DNA of 64,000 nt. It comes from Adineta ricciae (taxonomy: Eukaryota; Rotifera; Eurotatoria; Adinetida; Adinetidae). Position numbers and translations under genes: made by a program. Below the pieces are notes generated by a model, which worked only from the letters and a program-made list of their open reading frames with translations, had not been told where the DNA came from and did not search any database. Shown piece after piece: positions 34,877 through 48,900 of this stretch (the stretch's first letter is position 1; each line of letters begins with the position of its first letter). The DNA is taken from contig CAJNOJ010000244.1 in assembly GCA_905250025.1 (NCBI GenBank), positions 62,001 through 126,000 on the forward strand. The letters are read 5' to 3'.

Positions 34877-37841
34877 TCAGAAGGCGGTCGTTCCATTCCA
34901 TCCATTGAGAAAATACTGTGGGCTGTCGACAATCACCGACGTATGATGATACGGATGCTCCGTTGGATAATTTGTTGCTACATAGCAATTGTTTGTTGAC
35001 GAATAAAGATCCATTTTATCGGACGGTAGGTTCGTTCCGTAGTCCATGTGAGATAGATGATGATTTTGAAGAGAATGGTCATTATCAAGACGAACTCGTT
35101 TATTATTTACATCACACAGTGATAATGTTTCACTTGTCGAACTGCGTTTGTTTTGCTGAGATATTAGTGGAGTTTGGATAACTTGTTTCTTCTTATCTAT
35201 CATAGTTGAAGGATGTTGTTGTTGTTGTTGTTTTGAAGGAACCATTTTCGATAAATGAAAATCATTGGTTGAGATTGGTTGTTGCTCATAGTAAAGTGAA
35301 TTGTACATTGATAATGAAGAAGATTTGTTATCATCATCTAGATTTGCATATGTAGGAAATGTTGACGGTGTGGTATGTGAAGTTAAGGATGGATAAAGAG
35401 GATAGTTGCAATAGTTCGTTTGAGGATGATGATGAGGATTGTAATAAATGTCGTCTGAATTATAAGATGTACTAGTCGGTATCGATGAATAATCATCCGA
35501 AATTATGGTTGGTGAAGGAATCAACTCCGTTTTAGTCGATAGTTTTGGTGAGGATTTACGTTGTTTCATTGCACGATTAGTTTTCAGAACTTTATTTATA
35601 CATATTCGATTGGTTGTAGATGAAGATGAAGAATTCAAACTTGTATTCGTCGATGAACACTTATCATTATCACCTGAATTGGCAGCTAAAGTCGCTAGAG
35701 CTTGTACCGAACGCATATAGTCCGAAGGCGTTTTCTCTACTTGATCGATAGACAAATGTAAATGTTTCGCTTCCACATCGCTTGAAAAAGCGAAAAGACA
35801 AATTGATGGAATTTGAAACAAATCAAAACTGAACTTTACCTCAAAGCGTGATTTACACTAACGATCACTTCTGGTCGAGACGAACGACTATTGTGAACAA
35901 GTGTTGCGTAGCTTTGTACTAAATAGAAGAATTTGTATGCAATGACATTTATTCGTGGAATTGCAGCTTACTCCATATCCAACCACCATTTCGCGAAAGA
36001 AAACGATAGTATCGAGTTGTTACTTGTCCTTTTGTAAGTACTAGAATATATAACGCAAATGAGAATATTCAGTGAACAGCAAAATAGATTCAGTTTGCTT
36101 CTTTTCTAGTGAATGATAGACATAGTAGACTCAATTCGTCTCCTTCTATCACGAAATATTTGAAAACGAACAGACAGCAGAAGAAAGAAATCATTACGTA
36201 CAAACTTGATGAGCCCATCTTAATGCCATTAAATCTTGTGTATGTACATAATGATATAAGGTTCTGTCGACCAGGTCTTGTGGTTCGTATCCGGTGATTT
36301 GCGCCACTCTATCAAAACAACGAAAGTAAATAGATCGATATCAACCTATACTCTTTTAAAATGATTGAATTACACACCTCGAATCAAGAAATAAGAGTTT
36401 CAAATCTTGCCCGGCACGAAACATGAACATATTGGAATAAAGACGTATCTCCGTGATTGAACAACTCGGCAGAGAGTACCCATATGCAATAAGCCCAACA
36501 TTTTGATAGCAATTTTCATTATTAGTCGTTGATCCATAACATGATAATGTATCAAGATTAAATTGTTTGACTTTTAAATATCCAGAGCAGTGAATAACTT
36601 TAAATCCACTTGCCGTTAAGCCAGCATTTCGCTTGGCCAGTACACATTTCATACGTATGAAAAAGGAACGTTCGATTTCATATTCGCCATTCGCACATAT
36701 GGTTTGACTATATGATGGCAATGGCGCTGTTAACACTGCGGCCATCTCTTCGTGATCAATCGGATGAATATATTCATAAATCGAATTTCCTGTTAATTCG
36801 ACTTGCGATAAACCAAGATGTGTGGATGCTGTTTCGGATATGTACATGATTTTACCATCGGGACTGACAACAAATAGGAATCCATCTAAAATCTAAAGTT
36901 CACAAAGGAAAAGAAACAGAATGACAGGAGATTCGTTGTTCTTTTTCACTAACTTGAGTCAATTGAGAATTGACTTCACGTTCGATTGCTGTTTGGGTGA
37001 GAGAACGTGAACCCCAGGCATTGCCGAGTCCTACGAACAAAGAAATACTACACATGTAGATCAAACTGATGACATCGATTCGATTTCGACGAATTTTTCT
37101 GTCCGAGAAATATAATCCAATAGAAATTGAGGAAAATATCTATGCAAAGAGGAATGATGTATTTCAATTACACAGTGAATAATACCAATGTTCATTTTAG
37201 TTCAACTAGAAGATTCATCATCAACGTGTGAAATCTGATTTGAATTTATTTTTATATTGAAATATGAAACATAAATACTGGCATCATTATTGAGAAAAAA
37301 ACTCTTCGGATGAGATAAGAAAGAGAGAAAGATTGATTTCAAACTAAACTGATCAAAGTTAGAACGTAGAGAGAAGAAAATATCTTCGAACATCAAGCTG
37401 ATCTTTTCTGCTATTTTTAATATAAAACAGCTCGGATAGAATTGTCATGCACAGCAAATAAACTTTTGCCATTTTAATTGTTCCTTTTCCTTCGGTCTAG
37501 AAGAGCGAATCATTTGTAAAGCAACAGAACTCTCTTCTCTTCTCTCTTCTTCAAATGAACTAGAACATGATTTGATGAATGAATATGTGAAAACTGTCGA
37601 TCTAGTGTCAATGATGTCATCTTAGCAGTAAAGACGATAGTGAGATGTTCTAGATCATTAGATTACCTTCGGGTACAATAGCACGCATTTTGAGATAGCT
37701 TGTCGTGAGGCGAATAACCGATGCTTTATCCAATTGATCAGTAATTGCATGTGGTAAAGGTAAAAGCTTGGCCAGTTCGAAAAACTCGGCATTCTCTTTC
37801 TCCCGTCGACTTCGCGCTGCATTCTTGGACTTTTCTTTCAT
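34877..37841 (-). CDS. sim: Single-minded bHLH-PAS transcription factor
   Basis: Seven exons (37841-37667, 37030-36954, 36892-36378, 36308-36202, 36040-35972, 35918-35840, 35780-34877) give 641 aa. The start [16 protein letters not shown] and the bHLH segment [19 protein letters not shown] are SIM-type. PAS-A contains [20 protein letters not shown] and [16 protein letters not shown] long conserved linker ([19 protein letters not shown]) leads to PAS-B ([47 protein letters not shown]). The second half is Ser/Tyr/Asn-rich, with a Gln run, and probably holds the activation or repression region. SIM proteins pair with ARNT/Tango in the nucleus and specify midline and other neural cells. A 5' UTR intron is likely because an AAG acceptor-like site precedes the ATG. 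Confidence 0.94.
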
Positions 37842-38857
37842 TGCTTCGATTCTTAAAGTAGAAAAATAAATGTATTTATACCTAAACATGAAAAACAAAG
37901 ATCATTTTTGAAAACTCGTTTATGACTCTTCAATTAATTCACAATTGTCTACGAACATTCAAACATCTACACACGTTTGCTTCTTTTTACCCTAGTAAAT
38001 CGTGCCGATTTGTTTCATTGTCATCTGAGAAATGAATTTCTTGTTTAATGAGAAAAGACGAGAGAAAGGTCTCAGGAAAGAAATTAGCATTGTTAACTAA
38101 AAAAAATCGACATTCTACTTAACGGATCCATCTCATTTGACACGCGCATCTCTGTACATCATTTTCTATTTTTATTTCAAAGCGGCAATCATCTCATCAA
38201 CATTGCCTACTAATTAGTTCAATTTTAGAAAGAATCTAATGCCATACATGTTCATTTCAATCAAAGACTCACTTACCTTAAAGTAGTAAATAATCAATAA
38301 AAACAAGAACAAGAAGAACAACAACAACAACGGTTTATTAATCCGCTGATGTTGCTGCTATGCTTATAACGCATATGAAACGTCTCTTTTTCTCTTTTTC
38401 TTCTTTCTATATTCATCAGTGAGATGATGTCCGCTATGCACTTATACTCGCATTTCTATTCGCCGACTTAATTCTTCTCATTTTTCTCTTCTTTTTCTTT
38501 CTTTCATAAATCTCATTCATATGATATACCAACAAGCTTAATAATACCAATTTATGAGGAGAATAGTTGTCAATAATCTCTCGAATTGTTTAGGTCGGAG
38601 GAACAACGATAACGAAAACTGCAAACCATAATGACAATAATAATAATAATAAATTGATCAGACTCTATTTAGGATCTAATAGGCCGAAATAAAACTTTAA
38701 ATGTGATTGACCTTCGAAATCGTATATCTTTATCATTTGAGCGTGACCAAATCTCGACATTTTCTTCTTTCTGATAAGTTTCATATGAAGACGAATAGCT
38801 TCTTTGCCTGCTCTATCTCGTTCTTACTCTTGATTGATTTGTCTAACAAGAAAAAAA

Positions 38858-38878
38858 GAAGAAGAAGAAGAAGAAGAG
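38858..38878 (+). repeat. (GAA)n microsatellite
   Basis: About seven GAA units follow an A run. Confidence 0.85.
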
Positions 38879-38996
38879 ACCATGTACTACGTTAACTTTT
38901 CTCACTTCAATTGATTGTATATCCTTTTCTTCTCTTTCAAACACGCGGAGAAAAAGAGGAATTAGAGTGAGATTAACACGAGATACACCTCAACAG

Positions 38997-39227
38997 GTTC
39001 AAATACAAAAGAAAGCGGTAGTTGAATCTCTACACAAACGTCTTGTTTTTTTTTATTGAATTACTTGTAACGCAGTTGGCTAATGAAATTGAATCGAGTC
39101 GATTCAAAGATATATCTACAGCTACACAAAAGCTAGATCGAATAAAGGGTATTTTGCATATATTGCTAATTCTTGTTATTTTGACATTAACACATCAGAG
39201 AATGTTTGTCAATTGAAAAAGCGATAG
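38997..39227 (+). CDS. Possible 3' end of a small coiled-coil protein gene (weak)
   Basis: Three stretches with splice-like ends join in frame: 38997-39044 (VQIQKKAVVESLHKRL), 39076-39148 (starting LANEIESSRFKDIS) and 39199-39227 ending ENVCQLKKR and a TAG. The product would be helical and charged, like the end of a small coiled-coil subunit. Against it: the first intron would be only 31 nt, no start exon was found, and I recognise no family. Confidence 0.25.
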
Positions 39228-40957
39228 GGAAAGGAAGAGAAGGAGAGCTACCTGTGTAGGGGAACGATGAAAAGCAAATATAATCTTTCTGTGAAAAGAG
39301 ACATTGATCAATCGAGCTAGTCTTAGACAAAGAAAAAAGTCAACATTATTATTAAACTTCTGATCAAGCAAGCAATATACATAGGTGGTACGCGTGTCAG
39401 ACAAAATACTTCATCTTTTTTTATAGGACGAACGTTTTAAGGTTTGAAATTTGCATGTGAATCATATGGCCGAGTGCAAAATATACGAATAGAAGAGACT
39501 ATGAAAGTGCACATGTTGGTTAAAGTTATGAGAACTGTCGTTTTGGTTCATAAGGTTTTGTTTGAAGTTTGTAAATAAAACAACGAAATTTTCAGAATTG
39601 GAAAAAGTCAGACGATTGATAACAGGTCAAAGACAGGCGATAAAGCTCGTTTTTGAAAGCTGATTCCTTCAATCTCGTAAACTCAATAGTTCTCTTTCAA
39701 AATTTGCTTTTATTCATTATATACAAAGTGTAGCATATTCTACGAATTTGACTTGATAGTTCAAACTAAAATGTGTTGTATGTGCTTTGATCAACTCATT
39801 AAATCTAATAGCGATATCGACAAGAGATGGCGCTTGTCGTTCATCTTGTATGTCATATTGATAAATCCTGAAGAGGGACCCACCTATCGACATATTTCAC
39901 ACGAATATTGTAGTTAACTTTTCCATGATATTCAGTACACTCGAATAATATCTGCTCTCGTATCTATTATATCTAAAGACCACGTTATCGGAAAAGCGAT
40001 TATTCTCGTGTGACAGGATACTAAAACATTCCTGCCATGACTGACGAGTTATATCAATCGTAGATCTATACTTGCCAATAGACATTCGGCATTAGTTTCT
40101 AGTTTGTGTTTAAACTACTATGGGAAATGAAGGTCGTAGTGCTGAAAACATATTCGATTTCACTTATTCTATAATACATTATAGCTCCTACAGAATTTCA
40201 AAAAGAAAAGATATCACAACATCTCAAAGTCACGTTCTGTTTTTTTTCATTCATTCCTCATACAATTACGATTCGAAGTAATTCCCATTATGAACACTGC
40301 GTTCGAAATTTAATCGAATATTTCACACTAACCTCTACCTCAAGTTTTGAACTTCTATGAAGCAAATTCATCATACGAGATATTCCACTTTGAAAGCAAT
40401 ACAAACACTGGACTATATCTAAGTTCTAATAGATATCTTTAAAGACAAAACCTATTCTTGAACTCTCACAAGCATTTGCAAAGTATTCATCCATCTATTC
40501 TTCTTCACTGCATTGTAATCATGTCTAGCATACCTGTCAAAATCATTTGTCGTCATATTTGTATCGCCGTCCATATGCACTTGTTGAATAAATGTATGAT
40601 TTTGTATCATATTTTCATTGTTAATATCGATCATTGATGATATTCGTATAAATTGAAAGCAAATCGAATAATCTTGAAAAGAACTCGCTTGGACACCAGG
40701 TTTTTCTGTCTAGATATGTTGTGTATAGAATTCAGTCACATCATCATCATGTTCAAGTAAACAACCGTTTGTCGTTGCCTTTTGTCTGTCTTGTCGATTC
40801 GTTCGCTGATTGCTCGTTTTACTTGTACGATAAATATTCTTCTCCACGAATCACGTTCGACAAAGTTCAACGTCTCGTTCTTTTTTTGCTACCGTTTAGT
40901 TTTTATTTTACCGACGCTAAAGAGAAAAAAAAGAGACAATTGATCTATTAGTTTATT

Positions 40958-40961
<4 letters not shown>

Positions 40962-40988
<27 letters not shown>

Positions 40989-41050
40989 ATCGATTTCGTT
41001 ATTCTTTGTTAACAGTGATGGATAATGGAGAGAAAGAGAGAGAGAGAGAG
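40962..41050. repeat. Facing CT and GA microsatellites
   Basis: A CT array (40962-40988) is followed ~40 bp later by a GA-rich array (about 41028-41050). They are complementary and could form a hairpin in DNA or RNA. Confidence 0.8.
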
Positions 41051-42407
41051 CTTACATTACTCGCCGACATTACTAATGACAAATATTTAATCTCTTGTGC
41101 GAAGGAGGAGTATACACATATAAACGATGAACGTAGGAGAAAGAGGAAAAAAATCGATTTTCTACCAATCGAATTGAAATCGATCTGAATAAGAAACGAT
41201 CACCAATCATTTTCTCATACGACGCTTGATATTTGTTCAGTTTAATCAAGAATTCTGTCTAGTTTAGTAATGATTAGATCATAAAAGACTTGAATTCATT
41301 TGAAGCAATATCTTTTTCTCACAATTTGCTGTTAGAAAATATTATCAATGATAGTGGTACTTCATAGAATTTTTTGCTTGTTCCCATTTATTCTTTTGTT
41401 GATTGAACATGACAAAATCTCGATGGATATTGCTTACCTATTTGAAGAAAAAAAAATAGACGGACAGAGAAAATTGTTCGTTCTCGCAGTAGCTCGATTC
41501 TTTAGATGTTGAATGTGAAATGAGAAACTATGTTTGTTAATCATTTACGAACGCCAGCAACAATGTCAATGCTGCCATCCTATTGTATAGCAGACAAGGA
41601 TATGTTACACAAACCGGAAGAAGTTTAAACATCCGTTTTTTCTTATTTAAAACAATAGATCGATTGAAAGCTAATATGAACAACGCTTCTTCACACCTTT
41701 TGGATATTTATCAACAATCAAGGCATACAGTGATATGTATATAGAAACATATACATGAGAAAAACTGAACGTAATGCAGTTGTAATTATCGAGTATATGA
41801 CATCGAATCAAGATTGATGGTTTTGTTTTCACTTTCGAAATCACAGTGTTAAGGTTATCAGTAAGTAAATGGCATTTAGAGAAAGAAATCGATCGGCTGC
41901 AGTTTGTGAGTCAAGGAACTATCGAATGATTTATTAGGAATGAATATATAACTTTCTGTCTGAGCATGTATAGAGAATGATTCGATAGAAATGAGCAAAT
42001 ATAGTTCGTTACTAAGTGTATTCGAGCTTCTACAACTCCTGTATATTGTACCGTCGGCTGTGAAAATATATGACGGATACTTTAATTGAATCTATACGAA
42101 AAACTGTATACTGTTGATTACACATCTGAATAATTAGTCCAGTCTAGTTTTCTATTAGAGATTAATGATGAACGAATTGTTTGATCATGGTTTCGCATGT
42201 ATGAGAGGTCTATTAACGTCCATCTATCGAACAAGCTTTTGCTTTCGCAAAGAACTGCTAGTGCCTATTAGACAAGAATCTGATTGGTAGATGATCTGTC
42301 CAGTCGCGGCACATCATCAACATCCCGAATTTGTTGTTTGTTTTCTTCTTTCTCACTGCTACTCTATCTTTTATTGCTTATTTGTTTGAAATATAGAATA
42401 ATCAAAC

Positions 42408-42735
42408 ATGCAGTATTGGCGTTTAGCTGGTTTAAAGTTCGTTCTATTAAGTCTCATTCATATCTAATTGATAATCTTCCATATGTGTCTATTTAGCTAC
42501 ATTCAATTTTCCGCAGTATGTGCACGAACATTACGTCGATGTTTGAAGTCATCCGTAGCTAAAGATGCCTTGAAACGCGAAGAATCCTATGTTCGTGTTA
42601 ATAAGTGGCAAGGTGGAAAACTCACCGATCAAGTTTATCCTGCTAGTAAGAAAATTCTTTTTCTAACGAGCTCTCTCTCTCACATCAATGTTTTATTTTT
42701 CTTTCTCATTCATAGAAACGGAACAGTCATCATAG
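42408..42735 (+). CDS. ATP5F1E: Mitochondrial ATP synthase subunit epsilon
   Basis: Three exons (42408-42436, 42497-42645, 42716-42735) give 65 aa. The N-terminus MQYWRLAGLNYIQFSAVCAR aligns with the human [20 protein letters not shown], the family signature, followed by a Leu/Lys-rich helix. The subunit sits in the F1 central stalk with gamma and delta, in the mitochondrial matrix. The human protein is 51 aa; the extra residues are at the C-terminus (KWQGGKLTDQVYPAKTEQSS). The first and last exons are only 29 and 20 nt, so automated gene finders could miss it. Confidence 0.85.
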
Positions 42736-43812
42736 AATAGTTCTCATTTTGGTTTTCAGTAGTTACATAGATACAAATCTATTGTTCTCCTAATGGTGCA
42801 GTGATTTTTTAACACACAGTCCTCGGTTTTCTGTAGTAGACAAATAAAACACCATCATCCCGTATGATTCTCTTTGAATGATACTCAAAGGAACGCTTTT
42901 CGTCGCTCCAGGCAAAGAAATAAATAAGCAAGTACCATATTTAGTCTGAGACTCTTTCATAAAAATATTAGATTTATTGATTGTATTCTTGTTTATATGG
43001 TGCGATAGTTCATTATTTCTCAGTGCGAGAGGTAGCAAAAGGAAGTTCAGAGGGTCAACATGACAATTAAATCGCGTGAATACTGATATTTACTAATAAA
43101 AAAATGACACGACGAAGTACAACTGGATCCGGAACTCTAGCGGTTCAAATAGAAGATCTTTGCCAACTATCGTAACATTTGCCTTGAACATAGATCGCGT
43201 GATCACTTTCCTGGAAAGTCAAAAGGATTTTCAGACGAAGAAGTGACATACAATGTTGTAGTGCATATTAGGCGGCATACTGGGAGTATGTTGCATCTAG
43301 AGCAAAGTGAATACCTGTAATGGATATTCTCGGAGATATAATTTCAATCGTAAATAATAATTTCTATGTTAAAAAATTCAGGTGAGTCGAGAGCTTGAAA
43401 AAGAACATGTTATTAATGACAAAAGACATACTGATTAATTGAACGGACGACTGAATATATCCATCTCATAAATAACGTTCCACTGAGCTTCGTTCTGATG
43501 TATGGGCTGAATCTGAGGGTGTGTGAGGTAGTATTTTTATCTGAATTTCAATCTCAGCAATAAACCGGAGCAACATCAGGTCATGTCAAGCTTTTAATTC
43601 AATCATTTTCTCGTCAGCTTCTTTTCCTGTGTTGCATTACGATATCTTTGAATTCGATTTCAAATCTAAGACTAATGTATCTTTCAATTTTATATTTACA
43701 TCTTTATTATTTTCTTTTTTCAAATATGAAATAAAATGAAAATATCCAGATTGTATTTTCTCTAATAAAATAATTCACATGAAAAGAAAAGAAAAACGCT
43801 CATATCATTTAT
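42736..43812. other. Intergenic region between convergent ATP5F1E and the GPCR
   Basis: About 1.1 kb. One open frame (42790-43038, minus) lacks a domain. I see nothing else. Confidence 0.4.
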
Positions 43813-45958
43813 TTAATTTTGCATGATCCTACTATGTTCCGTCGTGTATCGACGTTTTGTCGCTCTTTTCACCATATTAGGAAACAACAGTCGTTTAAAC
43901 GCAGTACGAAATTCGACATTAAATATCGTGTAGATCAGTGGATTAACAGCACTATTGACATAGCCAAGCCAAAGTATCAGTGTTGGAACTGGTTCTTTGA
44001 TGTACAGATGCATATCAATGAATGCTGATAGGATATAAACAACGAAAAATGGTAACCAACAAAGAAGAAACACACTAATGATAATGCCAAGTGTTCGTGA
44101 AAGACGACGTTCTCTGGTCAAAGAGATTTTCTGTCGTTCATGCATTAATGTGGCTAAACTTTTGCCTTTGAACAAGGTCTTTCGATTGTTTTCTCTTGAC
44201 GGGAATTTTAACGGAAAATATTTGAGTTTTCTTGTCACTTTACCTGTTTGAATCGACACACTTTGCTGTTGAATTTCTTCATGTGTCTCACAGATACATT
44301 CAGGAGCGGATACTGGACTTGGCGTTGGAATCGTTGAACCGTTGTTTTTTGTCAGAGAATCACCAACTAGATTAAAAAATTGATTAGGAAACGATCACAG
44401 TATGGAAAGATATTCTAAAGTCGATAAGGAATTTTCTATAAATAGTCCTGATAAGCAAGAGATAGTTTCGAGATGTTTATCATTTTTCTTTTGGTAAAAA
44501 ATAGGAGTTGGATAGGTTTTTTTTAGCGGGAAGCAATTGCGTTGGAGAAAAGAATTTTTCGAGGAAATAGTTGACTCACTCATCGGAAACATTCGATTTT
44601 CATCAGTATTAATTATTAAAGAATTTTGTGAATGATTCGTTTCCGATTGTTGAGATTGAACACCATTGTTATTTATCAACGTGTTGTTATTATCATTGTG
44701 ACTAAGACTAGACGATGCAACTGTTTTAACATATTCTTGTTGGAGACATAACATTTCTTCCATATCATCGCTACTGAAATTCTCGACTCCACTCCCATTT
44801 GAAGCTGAATATTTCAAAAGGCAAGCTGTGGGATTAATAATTGGTGAACTTAAACTTTGATGAATCGTATGTTGAAATTGTTCGTTTAAACAACTCGTCA
44901 TCGTACTACTTTTGTGTGCACGAGTGGCATTGGCTAATTTCTCGGCAGCTAAATGAAACGCATAATCAAAATCGGCCTTCGCTAGTCGATAAACAAACCT
45001 TTGGCGCGTTCACGAAAACGTTTTCTTGTTTCGATGAAAACTTCAGCATAGACCACAGTCATAATTAAGGCAGGAATATAGAATGAACCACAAGCAGAAT
45101 AGATAACATAAGCTTTATTAGTGGACAATTCACACTGTTGTAGTTCATTAAAATTTTGTAATTCATGTGAGCCGAGAATAGTAGCGATGATCGGCGGGAT
45201 AGATATTGTTGCCGACAATGCCCAAACGATGAAAATCATCAGAAGTACACGTCGTATGGTACGTTGCCGTGCGTACTGTATCGGATCACTGATAGCCCAA
45301 TAGCGATCCAGCTAAGAAAAAGATTCAATTATCTTCAATTGAGCTCTTCAAGTCAGAACTTACCGCTATAGCACAAAGATTCAATATTGATGAAGTACAG
45401 AGAAGGACATCAGAGGTGACAAATATTTGACAGAAAATTTGTCCTAAAGAAAGACATTTCAATTAGTGATTTGGAACTGGAAGATGCTAATTAGAAACGT
45501 TTTACCGAATATCCATCGTTTGAGTATATGGGTAACAATATGAAATGGCATTACTATGACAGCAACTAACATATCGGAGAACGCCAGCGAAACAATGAAA
45601 AAGTTTTGTACAGTTCGTAGTGGTCGAAATGTAAAGACAGAGAGAATAACAAGAATATTACCACATATGCACAGAATAACAATAGTTGAAAGAACAAATA
45701 CCAAGGGTAACATTTCGCTCACTGACATGGACTTTTGGATAGCTGCTACTGCTGTTGCTGTGCTACTGCTCGTCGTTGTCGTCGATAGATTGATTCGATT
45801 GAACGGCGAAGGTAAAACATTTGGCATGTTTACATTCGTAGATGATATTAAATACCAATCGATTGTATTGTTAGGAAGCGGTAAAAGAATATGATCATGA
45901 TCGACATAAAGATCCGATGGCAATAGTCCTTGATGAGGATATGAGTTTGTGAGTGGCA
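43813..45958 (-). CDS. Biogenic amine GPCR, octopamine (alpha2-adrenergic-like) type; first exon not found
   Basis: Five exons (45958-45506, 45443-45364, 45311-44999, 44948-44580, 44366-43813) encode ~589 aa and need one more 5' nucleotide, so the start codon lies in, or is split by, an upstream intron. There is a class A fold. TM1 is [20 protein letters not shown] and TM2 is [19 protein letters not shown]3 has Asp in [14 protein letters not shown], the amine-binding position, then LDRYWAI. TM5 is [14 protein letters not shown], followed by [14 protein letters not shown]. The third loop is very long (about 200 residues, Ser/Asn-rich). TM6 is [20 protein letters not shown] and TM7 is [20 protein letters not shown]5 and its Arg-rich exit most resemble protostome octopamine alpha2-like receptors; a serotonin- or dopamine-type ligand is not excluded. 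N-terminal Asn sites could be glycosylated. Confidence 0.85.
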
Positions 45959-48900
45959 CTGGAAAATGAAATAAAAATATGAGACTAGTGTACTTTTGTT
46001 TCTATCAGTATATTAAAAGCTTTCTCAGACGCCTATCTATTTTTTTGCAAAATATATTTTATTTTCCTGAAAGAATTCTAGTAAAGAAAACTTCGGAAGA
46101 TGCCTCCTCCTTATTTTCCGCTCCGTACTCTTTGTGCACATTCATATCCGGCCACTTTCCCACCTATCGTCAACAACTCCTGATTTTTTCTTTCTCTCCC
46201 TCTCTCTCTTGTTTAACAGCGAGGAAAATAATAACAAGAACAGCAGCAGCTAATGACCCCACCTTTTTTCGTTGAGAACCACTCATGTAATCAACTCGTT
46301 TTGTTCTTCTAATAGAAGAAAAAGCGAAGGAAAGTTTTTCATTCAATACATTCAATATTAAGTAATCAACACTCGCTAATACTTCTTTTTTTCATTGGAT
46401 ATGAGAAGGTCACAATCACTTGTCACGACTAACACGCTTACAAAGAAAAAAATCGAAGAGTATTGTCACACTTATAAACGGACTATATTAACGAGGAAAA
46501 CGATATAGGATGAACCTTTGGGAACTGGGAATGAATCATATTCATTGTGCCATTGACTTCGTCTCCCACTTGGTCGCTAGACATGGGAATACTATCGATA
46601 TACGAGTATGATTCAAATCGATAATCATTTCTCACCACGATGGATTCTCCGTTTGCTTTCTCTTTCCGTTTCTCTTACTTCCTATGCAGAAGAATAATAC
46701 GCCGATCATGATATATCTTTCGACAATGGTTTTTATTTCTGGCATTCTATTTGAATAAATTCGATAAAATATTTATTTAGGCCTTATTAAATAATTATGT
46801 CGAAGATCTTTTTTCTTGTCTCGAGTAGGCGTTACATCGTTGGAAATAATCAAAGAGTCAAGTTTGTTTAATGCGAATGTACACATCGTACGGTAACGAT
46901 GAAATACACTGCAGTAACGGACATGCATCGATTGCAACATTTCAAAGTCAATACTTACACACAGAGAAGTTCGATTAACGGATGTTTTTCTTTGTATGAA
47001 TGTCTGCAAATCAAATATCTATTGTCAATAAGGATTAGGTTTGAATATGAAAACAACGTATTGCATCGTGACAGATATTTAATTACATGTCGTTTCAAAC
47101 TCTGATGAATTACTTACATACGAATTCCTATCATCGTTCGCCTTGTTAACTGAATCAACGGCTCGATATTGAAAAAGAGAAAGAACTTACAATAATGGCT
47201 GGAATTAAATGAGAACGATAATAAGTGAACAATCCAATAATCTGAATGCTTATGAAAAAAGGGCAAAACGATAGTATTCGTATGATTTCTTCGTTCAGTT
47301 TTCTCGATCTCTACGAGACGAGTTATCCGATAAGAAAAAGAGAGAAGAAGAGGAAGACGGCAACGAAGACGAAGAATAAAGAGATGAATGTTGTCTTGAT
47401 TTTGCTATTGTTTACACTATGTAAATAAGAATTGTAACTTCGTCGTCCTGACTTAATTACGCACGAATAAGAAATGTTAATAATTTGTTTATTGTACTAT
47501 TCATCTGTGTTCCATCGACAAATCTCTCTTCTTCCATACGACGTGCGAACCAAAATAAATCTCTTTGATAATATTATTCATTCTCTTTACAAGATTATGA
47601 CAGACAAGAGGAAGAAAACCTACTCAATTCATTAACTTTTAACTAATAAATACCGTTAATAAAAACAACAAACAAATCGAGATAATTGGATTCATTGGAA
47701 CAGAAAGCTGTTTCTCCGCTTCCATCGTACTTACTGTTGAACTGATCAATTATTGAGATTTCAGTCGACCATAAGATCACGTATGAAGTCCATGCTGGAA
47801 TTCTAAAACAAAGACGACAATTTACTCGGAAATTCTATTCAGAGCTAGACTTTATCAAAGCTCATCTTCTTTTCATTGAAGAACTACAATCTTTCTAGTC
47901 ACGATTTTCCTATGATAATGTATTGACAAAATTCAATTCATTGAAAGAATGTGTCGATGGAAGCACTAACCCGCCCTTGCTACATAATAAAACTAATTAT
48001 AGAAAATCCTCTTGCTCTAAACGTTTTTCATCGACTTTTTAAAAGTATAGATTAGTGATACCAAAATACTTGAGTTCAATGATATTTCTGAGCAAAATTA
48101 GCACTGGCTTACCTCTAGCTGCACGATAGGCACATAATTAAACGTGGGATTTTCTAAAAGAGCTGTTTTTCATGGATATACATGTGTTTTGTTCTACATC
48201 GATCATAAATTTCCTAAGAAATGAGTAAATATTCTCCTTATCGTCTTATAGAACTTGAAGACTGTCATGCAATGACCGATAATTGCTTTAGCATTCTACT
48301 TTGAGTTTTTACATTTTTATAGTTCTTTGCCTTTGTCAATTTAGAGATTTTCCTTTCTCCTTCTCCCTCCCTATTTCTCTTGTTTGTTTTTTGATCATGA
48401 TGAAATTACTTTCGACATCCTGAGATATAGACATTAAAAGAAAAGATGGCATACGAAACATCATTGATGACATCGACTAACTAATGTCATTGGCGAGTAA
48501 CGAGAGAAAACTGCACATGATCGATTTATTGTTACGTTCGTTATTCTTTCACAATTGTCTAACTGAAGAGTACATGACTTCATAGACACTAGCCGAGATC
48601 TTTTTTTGATTGAGGTCGTTATTCTGTTTATTTTTGTGAATTACCATTTGAATCACATCGTACATGACCTAAATATAATTGTAAAAGGATTTTAGTTTCG
48701 ATTAATAAATCATTATCGTTTTTCTCTCTCTCAAATGAATACGTTTATTTAAATATGACAAATGTCATGGACGATTATCCTTTTGAACATACTCATTTAA
48801 TATGAACGAGTGAAATGTTTAGTACATTAGAATTTTATCTATGATTGACAATTGCGCAGAGGTCAAGAGCAGTTATTTTTACATATTTCTAATCAATATT

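Larger units (their letters stand above)
37842..42407. other. 4.6-kb gap upstream of single-minded
   Basis: The longest gap of this window. It contains the probable sim promoter and upstream DNA, simple repeats at 38858-38878 (GAA) and 40962-41050 (CT then GA), and a weak exon-like trio at 38997-39227. No gene with a recognisable domain was found. Confidence 0.45.

Noticed and set aside
36280-36295. GGTTCGTATCC resembling a tRNA B box
   Set aside because: It lies in a sim coding exon on the other strand and lacks a tRNA fold.
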